DNA of 64,000 nucleotides. Source: Seongchinamella sediminis. Lineage in GTDB: Bacteria > Pseudomonadota > Gammaproteobacteria > Pseudomonadales > Halieaceae. This document shows positions 57,795-64,000 of the stretch, one piece after another; positions within the stretch are counted from its first letter, which is position 1, and every line of letters begins with the position of its first letter. The DNA is taken from positions 92,921 to 156,920 of the forward strand of contig NZ_QRAN01000011.1 in the NCBI RefSeq assembly GCF_003457605.1, written 5' to 3'. The translations under genes and the position numbers were made by a program. The notes below the pieces were generated by a model, which was not told the DNA's origin, did not search any database, and worked only from the letters and a program-made list of their open reading frames with translations.

Positions 57795-60071
57795 ATGACT
57801 AATCGATTCGCCACTTTCAGCAGCCGTATGGCTGTCGCTCTGACCCTATTACTGGCTATCGCCGCCTGCGGTGGCGGAGGTGGCGGCGGAGGCGGCTTCA
57901 AGGGCGATGGCGGCTCCGGTGGGGACGCCGACAACGACACCTATTTCATCCAGCTGGCGCTGCGTGACTCCGAGGGCGAACCCAGCAGCATCGTTACTTC
58001 CAACTCTCCCGGCACGCTGCAGGTACTGGTCACCGAGAAAAACGCCAAAGGCGACCCGGTCCCCGATGTCATCGTCACCGCAAGCACCGATAGCGGCCTG
58101 CTTGACCCCGCAAGCGGCAATGCCCTGACCAATGCCGAGGGTGCGGTTACCTTCACCGTGCGGGCCGGGCAGGATCGGGGCGCCGGCACCATCGTCGTCA
58201 GCGTGGAGGACCCTGCCGGGGTCGTTATCGAGGAATCCGTCAACTTCCAGATCGGCATCGGCGATTTGCGCCTGGGTCACCTGCAGGGATCCAGCTTTTT
58301 TGACGCCGAGATCGGCATCACCCCGGAGGGTCCCATCGCCGCCAGGGGCGAGGCCATTCTGTCGCTGGCCATCGTTGACCCCAAAGGCCTGCCGATCGGC
58401 ACTGCCGAGAGCATCAAAATCAATAGCCTATGCCTCGACATCGGTGATGCCAGCCTGAGCCCGGAAAACCCCATTCCGGTAGTTGATGGCCGTGTCGAGG
58501 TCACCTATACCGCGGCTGGCTGCCAGGGCATGGACGAACTGACCGCCGAGGTCATCGGCGTTGGCGCCCAGGCCTTTGGCACCATTGAGATCTCCGACAC
58601 TATCGCCAACGGCCTCACCTTCGTCAGCGCCGAGCCCAACCTGATTGTACTGCGTGGCACCGGCGGCGGCCCCACTCGCCAGGAGAAGTCTGAGGTGACT
58701 TTCCAGGCAGTGGATGCCAATGCCCAGCCGCTGGAGGGCGTGGACGTGGTATTCAGCCTCACCACCGACGTTGGCGGGCTGAGCTTCTCTCCCCAGTCAG
58801 CAACAACTGGTGCCGACGGTACCGCATCAACCGTCGTATCTTCCGGTGACGTGGCCACCGTGGTGCGTGTCGTGGCGACAGCGGAAGCGGATGACCTGGG
58901 AGAGGTCTCGGCGGTATCCGACGTGCTGACAGTCAGCACCGGACTGCCGGACCAGAACTCAATTTCCCTGTCAGTGGACGGTAACTTCGTGGTCGAAGAA
59001 GGCATGACCAAAGACGGCGTCACCCGCCAGTTGACCGTACGCATGGCCGACAAGTTCAACAACCCGGTACCCGATGGCACAGCGGCGGTGTTCACCACGG
59101 AATACGGCGCCATCCAGTCGTCCTGTGAAACCGTGGGTGGCCAGTGCAGCGTAACCTGGAACAGCCAGGCGCCACGCGTGCCGACACTGAACGAAAACCA
59201 GGACCTGGTGGTTACCATTTTTGATCCCGGTTACGACTGTCCGAGCCATAACGGTTCCAGTGGTCCCTGCCCGGACGACCTGGGCATGATCCGCGGCGGA
59301 CGCTCTACCATTCTGGTCACTGCAATCGGTGAAGAGTCCTTCATCGACAGCAACGCCAACGGTATTTACGACGAGGGCGAACGCTTCGCCAACCAGTCCG
59401 AGGCGTTCCTGGACATCAACGAGAACGGTTTCTACGATCAGTCTACAACCGCCTGTAACAACAACCCGGACACTCTGACCTGCAAAGCCGGCTCCGAAGA
59501 AATCTTCACCGACTTCAACAGCAATGGCGTCTTCGATGCCAATGGCGATGACGAGCTCAACGGCTACCCGGATGAGGGAGTTCAGGCGCTGTATAACGGT
59601 CTGCTCTGTCCCAAGGAAGGTGATGGCGTGTACTGCAGCCGCGAGTTGCTGAACGTCAATGACAGCCTGGTGCTGATTCTGTCTACCGACCCCAACTGGG
59701 ACATTGCGCTCTACCGCGGCGTCACACCGGCCAACAGCACGACTTATAATGGCGGCACCTACACCGCGTATATCTCCGACTACTACAACAGCAAACCCAC
59801 CGGCGGCTCCACCGTCAGCATCGAGGCCAGCGGTGATTGCGAAATTACCGGCAAGGAAAGCTTCGAAGTGCCCAACACCACGGCGCCCGGTGCCTTTGCA
59901 GTGAGCTTCTCCCAGGGCGGTGTTGGCGAAGAGGCTGGGGAAGTAACCGTGACCCTCAGCCCCAACGGTGGCGGCCCCGACTATTCGGAGTCCTGGCCCT
60001 GTACCCCCGAACCCGAGCCGGTAGAGCCCGAACCCTGCGACCCCAATGTGGAACTGTGCGCAGGCGGCTAA
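57795..60071 (+). CDS. Large surface lipoprotein with Ig-like repeats and EF-hand-type loops
   Basis: A 758-residue lipoprotein. The signal TNRFATFSSRMAVALTLLLA ends in the lipobox LAIAAC, followed at once by a run of nine glycines. Bacterial Ig-like (Big_1/invasin-type) modules follow, with phrases such as VLVTEKNAKGDPVPDVIVT and TVRMADKFNNPVPDGTAAVF, repeating about every 90-100 residues. Near the end three acidic loops, DSNANGIYDEGE (about 518), DINENGFYD (about 540) and DFNSNGVFDANGDD (about 573), look like calcium-binding dockerin/EF-hand loops. The role is probably adhesion or surface structure. ATG 57795 is chosen over an upstream in-frame ATG because the signal begins there. A terminator follows. 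Confidence 0.8.
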   Translation: MTNRFATFSSRMAVALTLLLAIAACGGGGGGGGGFKGDGGSGGDADNDTYFIQLALRDSEGEPSSIVTSNSPGTLQVLVTEKNAKGDPVPDVIVTASTDSGLLDPASGNALTNAEGAVTFTVRAGQDRGAGTIVVSVEDPAGVVIEESVNFQIGIGDLRLGHLQGSSFFDAEIGITPEGPIAARGEAILSLAIVDPKGLPIGTAESIKINSLCLDIGDASLSPENPIPVVDGRVEVTYTAAGCQGMDELTAEVIGVGAQAFGTIEISDTIANGLTFVSAEPNLIVLRGTGGGPTRQEKSEVTFQAVDANAQPLEGVDVVFSLTTDVGGLSFSPQSATTGADGTASTVVSSGDVATVVRVVATAEADDLGEVSAVSDVLTVSTGLPDQNSISLSVDGNFVVEEGMTKDGVTRQLTVRMADKFNNPVPDGTAAVFTTEYGAIQSSCETVGGQCSVTWNSQAPRVPTLNENQDLVVTIFDPGYDCPSHNGSSGPCPDDLGMIRGGRSTILVTAIGEESFIDSNANGIYDEGERFANQSEAFLDINENGFYDQSTTACNNNPDTLTCKAGSEEIFTDFNSNGVFDANGDDELNGYPDEGVQALYNGLLCPKEGDGVYCSRELLNVNDSLVLILSTDPNWDIALYRGVTPANSTTYNGGTYTAYISDYYNSKPTGGSTVSIEASGDCEITGKESFEVPNTTAPGAFAVSFSQGGVGEEAGEVTVTLSPNGGGPDYSESWPCTPEPEPVEPEPCDPNVELCAGG

Positions 60072-60088
60072 TAACCAGCCTGATCACA

Positions 60089-60117
60089 AGCCGCGTCTTT
60101 CGACGCGGCTTTTTTTT
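60089..60117 (+). terminator. Intrinsic terminator of the Ig-like lipoprotein gene
   Basis: AGCCGCGTC and GACGCGGCT (60089-60097 and 60102-60110) form a nine-base stem with a four-base loop. Eight Ts follow. Confidence 0.9.
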
Positions 60118-60140
60118 GCCTCTGAATCGGGACCAGGCAA

Positions 60141-60159
60141 AGCACAAGTGCTCTATACT
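60141..60159 (+). promoter_or_regulatory. Candidate HD-GYP promoter with dyad
   Basis: AGCAC-AA-GTGCT (60141-60152) is a perfect dyad adjoining TATACT (60154-60159), a good -10, about 39 bases before the ATG at 60198. The -35 region has no consensus, so the dyad may bind an activator or a repressor. Confidence 0.4.
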
Positions 60160-60197
60160 TCGCTAGGATTTGAATTATTGCTGGTCAAAATCGTTTG

Positions 60198-63100
60198 ATG
60201 CAAAAAGTACGCGGCCAAGCCCGCACCACGATTCGCCTGACCGTGGTCACGGTGTTTATTCTCGCCACCGCCCTGACCGCCGGGGTCGCGCTTGGCCTGC
60301 AGTATTACTTCAGTCAAAAACTGGCACACGAAGCGGCAGCGGAACTGTACGCCACAACAGCGGTGAGCGTTGCTTCCGAAATCAACGGTATCACCAGAAC
60401 CAACCGCAGTGTCATCGACCTGCTGGCGGACAACCCTGCCATAGCGGACGCGGGGCAGGAAACGGCTTTGCTGAAAATGTTCGTGGAGGTGCTGGAAAAA
60501 AATCCCATGCTCTACGGCGTATACGTGGGCCGTCCCGATGGCAGCCTGTACGAAGTGATCAACCTGAACGCCAATAAGAGATCCCGCCGCAAAGTCCTCG
60601 CCCTGCCCCCTGATCGCTGGCTGGTCATGACCGTAAGTCAAACCGATGGGCAGCGTCTGCGCACATACACTTACCTGGACCAGGACCTGCGACCGCGAAT
60701 AAGCCGAGATGAGCCTACCGAATATTCGGCTACCGAAAGACCCTGGTACCAGGCGGCCATGTCTTCTGGCGTCGCCGAAGTCAGCGCCCCCTACCTGTTT
60801 GCGCAACTGGCGAGCGCCGGCATCACCTTCTCCAAGCGGATTGCCGACAGCGAATCTGTCGTCGGCCTGGACATGACGCTGGCGACGATGTCCGAGTTCC
60901 TCGCCACCCATTCCATTTCTGCTGAAAGCTCGATGTTCATTTACGATAGCGAAGGCCAGGTAATTGCCTCTAACCTGCTGGCAGAGGAGCACCTCTCCCG
61001 CCTGCCCCTGCCACAGGTCAGCCTCAGCCGCCAGGAACGGGCCTATCTGGACGGTCTCGGCACGCTGACAGTATCCAATGAACTGGACTGGCCACCTATC
61101 GACTATGCCCAGCAGGGTCAGCCTCGCGGCTACTCCGTCGACATTATCCGCATGATTGCCGCAGCACTTGGGATACCGATCAAGTTTGAAAATGGCTACA
61201 GCTGGCCCGAATTAGTCGAGAGATTTCGACTGGGCGAAATCGACCTGTTGCATCCGGTTGTACTTACCCCCGATAACCGCGACTGGGGGCTTGCTGGCGT
61301 GTCGCACCTCGACCTGCCATTCGCCCTGCTCACCAGAGACACCGCAATGGCTCCGGAGCAAATGGACCAACTTAACGGCAAGCGACTGGCTATTCCCAGG
61401 GAATGGTCAATCCTGCCACTCATTGCCAAAGCATGGCCAGCAATCGAAATTGTAGAAGCGACATCGACCCTTGACGCTATTGAAAAAGTGCAGTCAGGGG
61501 AAGTCATGGCCGCCCTGGACAATGAAGTCATCCTGCGCTACGTCGCGAAGCACTACTTTATGACCGGCCTGCGCTTCAACAACCAGATCCAACTGGGGCT
61601 GGAGCAGGTACCGGATGGACTCTACATCCTGTCGCCAGCGGATGAGCCACAGTTGCGGGAACTCATCGACCGCGCCATTGTTGCCATCAAGGCAGAGCAC
61701 CGGGGCTTTCTCGAACAAACCTGGTTGAGCCCTGAAGGCATGGAGAGCACCAGCGCATCGCAGACCGTACCCAGCCGCCTGTTGATTAAGGCAGCCAATA
61801 CCCCCTCTCTGCACGGAAAGTTGCAGAAGGACCGGATAGACGGTGAGAATCACGTCCTGTTCGCCACCTCCACCAGCGAACAGGACAACCAGATGTTCGT
61901 CGGCATCATCACTCCTGAGTCGGCGATTCTGGGACCATTTCTGGACAGCCTGGTCATTAGCCTGGCCAGCACCGCCGGCATACTGCTTGCCCTGTTGCCA
62001 CTTTCCTGGTTTTTTTCCCAACCCATTGTCCGGCCGGTCAAGCAGCTGGCTGATGAAAATGACAAGGTAAAGCGCCTGGAATTCGACAAGGTGCAGCGGG
62101 TCAATTCGCGGATCAAGGAACTGGACGAGTTATCCGAGTCCATGGTGAGCATGGTAGCGTCAATCCAGGCCCACGAGCGCGCCCAGCGGGAGCTCATGGA
62201 TTCCTTTATCCGCCTGATTGCCCAGGCCATCGACGACAAGTCGGCCTACACTGGCGGCCACTGTGAACGGGTGCCACAGATCGCGCTGCTGCTGGCAGAA
62301 GCGGCCAACCGCAGTAATGACCCGGCATTCGCCGACTTTGCCCTGGAAGACGATGAGCAATGGCGCGAATATCGTATCGCCGCGTGGCTCCATGACTGCG
62401 GCAAAATTACTACACCGGAGCACATTGTCGACAAAGGCAGCAAGCTGGAAACCATTTACAACCGGATTCACGAGGTGCGTATGCGCTTTGAGGTGCTGTC
62501 ACGGGACGCCGAACTGGAGTACTGGGCGGCGGTGCAGCGTAACCCCACGAAGAAGGCAGAATACGAAGCTGCCCTGGAGAAAACCCAGCAACAATTACAG
62601 GATGATTTTGCCTTTGTGGCCGAGTGTAACGTCGGCGGTGAATACCTCGACGAGAGCAAACAGCAACGGCTGGTGGAGATTGCCCAAAAGACCTGGCAGC
62701 GCCGGTTTGATAACCAGCTCGGCCTGTCGCCGGTCGAGGAATTTCGTCAGCCACAGGAGACGCCCGAACCACCGGTAACCGAGCAACTGCTCGCCGACAA
62801 GCCCGAACACATTATCGAGCGCACCCGCTCCACCGATTACGACCCCAAACTGGGCATCAACATGGACGTACCCGAGCACCTGTACAACCTGGGCGAAGTG
62901 TACAACCTCTCGGTTTCCCGCGGCACCCTGACCGCCGAGGACCGCTTCAAGATCAATGAGCACATGATCAGCACCATCAAGATGCTGGAGAGCCTGCCTT
63001 TCCCGGAAGAGCTCAAAAACGTGCCCCGCTACGCCTCCACCCATCACGAAACCATGAAAGGCAGCGGCTACCCGCGCAAACTGCCCGGCGACCAGTTGAG

Positions 63101-63347
63101 CATACCGGAACGCATTCTCGCGGTGGCTGATGTATTCGAAGCGCTGACCGCCTCAGACCGGCCTTACAAGAAAGCCAAGCCGGTCAGCGTGGCTATCGAC
63201 ATCCTGCACAAGATGGTGGAAGACAATCACTTGGATCGCGACTGCTTCGAGCTGTTTCTCAAGTCGGGTGTGTACCTGCGGTATGCCCGGGAATACCTGG
63301 AGCCGGAGCAGGTCGATGAGGTGGACGTGCAGCAGTACCTGAGCTGA
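60198..63347 (+). CDS. Membrane receptor: Cache, SBP_bac_3-like, HAMP and HD-GYP domains
   Basis: A 1049-residue protein. A membrane helix (TIRLTVVTVFILATALTAGV) is followed by a Cache-like domain (about 40-280), then a solute-binding SBP_bac_3-like domain (about 290-510: LDWPPIDYAQQGQPRGYSVD, LVERFRLGEIDLLHPV). A second helix lies near 582-604, then a HAMP-like linker. The HD-GYP phosphodiesterase (about 670-1030) carries AAWLHDCGKI, HHETMKGSGYPRKLPG (HD and GYP intact) and ILAVADVFEALTASDRPY, so it should cleave cyclic di-GMP. Roughly 150 residues between the HD motif and the following helices are an insertion. Two tandem periplasmic sensors feeding one phosphodiesterase is unusual. Confidence 0.85.
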   Translation: MQKVRGQARTTIRLTVVTVFILATALTAGVALGLQYYFSQKLAHEAAAELYATTAVSVASEINGITRTNRSVIDLLADNPAIADAGQETALLKMFVEVLEKNPMLYGVYVGRPDGSLYEVINLNANKRSRRKVLALPPDRWLVMTVSQTDGQRLRTYTYLDQDLRPRISRDEPTEYSATERPWYQAAMSSGVAEVSAPYLFAQLASAGITFSKRIADSESVVGLDMTLATMSEFLATHSISAESSMFIYDSEGQVIASNLLAEEHLSRLPLPQVSLSRQERAYLDGLGTLTVSNELDWPPIDYAQQGQPRGYSVDIIRMIAAALGIPIKFENGYSWPELVERFRLGEIDLLHPVVLTPDNRDWGLAGVSHLDLPFALLTRDTAMAPEQMDQLNGKRLAIPREWSILPLIAKAWPAIEIVEATSTLDAIEKVQSGEVMAALDNEVILRYVAKHYFMTGLRFNNQIQLGLEQVPDGLYILSPADEPQLRELIDRAIVAIKAEHRGFLEQTWLSPEGMESTSASQTVPSRLLIKAANTPSLHGKLQKDRIDGENHVLFATSTSEQDNQMFVGIITPESAILGPFLDSLVISLASTAGILLALLPLSWFFSQPIVRPVKQLADENDKVKRLEFDKVQRVNSRIKELDELSESMVSMVASIQAHERAQRELMDSFIRLIAQAIDDKSAYTGGHCERVPQIALLLAEAANRSNDPAFADFALEDDEQWREYRIAAWLHDCGKITTPEHIVDKGSKLETIYNRIHEVRMRFEVLSRDAELEYWAAVQRNPTKKAEYEAALEKTQQQLQDDFAFVAECNVGGEYLDESKQQRLVEIAQKTWQRRFDNQLGLSPVEEFRQPQETPEPPVTEQLLADKPEHIIERTRSTDYDPKLGINMDVPEHLYNLGEVYNLSVSRGTLTAEDRFKINEHMISTIKMLESLPFPEELKNVPRYASTHHETMKGSGYPRKLPGDQLSIPERILAVADVFEALTASDRPYKKAKPVSVAIDILHKMVEDNHLDRDCFELFLKSGVYLRYAREYLEPEQVDEVDVQQYLS

Positions 63348-63401
63348 ACTCCAGTGACAGTGTCTCCCGGCTGCTCTCAGGCGCGGCCCGGGGTAAGAAA
63401 C

Positions 63402-63617
63402 TCAGCTATCTTCCAGCGGCGCCTGCTCTTCACACTCGCCGGAAGCGTGCGAACGCCAGCCGTAAAGGGTGTTATCGCTGGTGTCATATTCCATGCCCGG
63501 GCAACGGGCATCGAGCACGCCGTTACGATCCAGGTCATAGGGCGAGTAGTGCACAACACCGTGGGTCGAACAGCCCGCCAGCAGGGCCATTGCCGACATT
63601 GCCAATAAGGTACGCAT
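63402..63617 (-). CDS. Small lipoprotein with EF-hand-like loop
   Basis: A 71-residue protein with lipobox LLAGC after TLLAMSAMA, a short mature part, and one acidic loop DLDRNGVLDARCPG that resembles an EF-hand. GGAG precedes the ATG by eight bases. It is convergent with the HD-GYP gene. The family is unknown, but small Asp/Asn-loop lipoproteins are frequent. Confidence 0.7.
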   Translation of the reverse strand: MRTLLAMSAMALLAGCSTHGVVHYSPYDLDRNGVLDARCPGMEYDTSDNTLYGWRSHASGECEEQAPLEDS

Positions 63618-64000
63618 GAACAGGTCTCCGCTGTTGAATTCAGTTTTAGCCTAAGGCAGTTTCAGCCAATGCGCCAGCCACATCTTTCGATGGCTTTGTG
63701 ATGGAGTTGGCAGATTTTGGCTGTAAGGCGGGATAAAAATTCCCGCCAATTCCGGGGCGAGCGGTTTGGGGTGCCCGGGAACTGGCTGCCCGGCTTGGTC
63801 GGCTTGGTCGGCTAAAGACAGCCGTGCTTCTTATCGGGCATGACCTACTTTGGGTTGCGAGCAGTGCTCGCAATTCCTTCGGAACGCCTGCGGCGCCCAA
63901 ACCCCGTACCTGCGGTACAGGGGTTTTCACATGGGGTGGTCCGGCACACCGGAGCCCCATATAAAAAGCGGGCTTCCCCATGTGGGAGCAGCGAACACTA
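63618..64000. other. 383-bp terminal non-coding stretch
   Basis: No convincing gene. A minus-strand frame of 111 codons (63646-63981) looks like translated hairpin sequence rather than a protein. From 63855 to 63990 the sequence is filled with inverted repeats; see the separate repeat entry. The stretch before it (63640-63850) shows only short direct repeats such as a doubled GGTCGGCTTGGTCGGC-like pattern at about 63796-63814. Confidence 0.5.
63855..63990. repeat. Cluster of nested hairpins, candidate structured RNA or dispersed repeat
   Basis: TTGCGAGCA-G-TGCTCGCAA (63855-63873), TTCC-TTC-GGAA (63874-63884), CGCC-TGC-GGCG (63885-63895) and a bulged stem with CCCCGTACC and GGTACAGGGG arms (63902-63923) follow one another. 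Next is a nested stem ATGGGG/CCCCAT enclosing TCCGG-CACA-CCGGA (63931-63960). CACATGGGG (63928-63936) also pairs with CCCCATGTG (63976-63984). It may be a structured non-coding RNA, a dispersed REP-like repeat or an attC-type element. The right boundary is at or beyond the window end. Confidence 0.5.

Noticed and set aside
63646..63981. 111-codon minus-strand frame at the window end
   Set aside because: It overlies the hairpin cluster, lacks a ribosome site and has no recognisable domain; its composition reflects the inverted repeats.

Overview
The window is about 64 kb of GC-rich bacterial chromosome, with tightly packed genes and no sign of plasmid, phage or insertion-sequence modules. The gene content points to a free-living gammaproteobacterium: rsxABCDGE, hda-perM-DUF2066 facing purMN, arfB, recA-recX, a VC_2705-type acetate symporter cluster, fadH, valine catabolism and an HD-GYP receptor. 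The blocks resemble marine Halieaceae/Pseudomonas-like lineages, but this placement is an inference from gene order and composition.

Layout. 1-3.1 kb: a 5'-truncated unknown gene, a GT39-like membrane protein and a serine hydrolase, overlapping on the + strand. 3.1-12 kb: a PadR regulator, fadH facing a TetR regulator across a shared palindromic operator, a lipoprotein-like Rossmann-fold protein, a VOC protein and an RND efflux pump with its adaptor. 12-20.3 kb: an acetate-type module with a DEDDh exonuclease, a DUF294/CBS protein, a small membrane protein, a Na+/solute symporter with its small subunit, a divergent DcaP-like porin, a DUF2057 protein and a LuxR-type response regulator. 20.4-29.9 kb: recQ, arfB, an unknown 375-aa protein, an ExaC-like aldehyde dehydrogenase, an SDR, a beta-CASP hydrolase, recX and recA with an SOS box. 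30.2-38.2 kb: malonyl-CoA decarboxylase, then a valine/isobutyrate degradation cluster facing an AraC regulator. 38.3-47 kb: a LolA-like protein, a pilin paired with a HAMP protein, hda, perM, DUF2066, purM, purN, DUF3108, dcd and apbC. 47.3-57.5 kb: metG, rsxABCDGE, a small protein, rimI, a HolD-like gene and a GT2 glycosyltransferase. 57.8-64 kb: a large Ig-like lipoprotein, a Cache/SBP/HD-GYP receptor, a tiny lipoprotein and a hairpin-rich non-coding end.

The most interesting connected signal is a family of palindromes (GAC-N4-GTC, often extended to TAGAC-N4-GTCTA). They sit between the symporter and porin genes and again upstream of the LuxR-type regulator. At the porin and regulator promoters their spacing is nearly the same: distal site, 29-30 bp, proximal site, 33 bp, then a -10-like TRGACT. 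This suggests one regulon under the CrbR/ErdR-like regulator. Directly downstream of the regulator's promoter lies a candidate ~70-nt RNA with a C6 hairpin loop and an intrinsic terminator, ending 65 bp before the regulator's start codon. It could be a small RNA or an attenuated leader. The second unexplained structure is the dense run of hairpins at 63855-63990.
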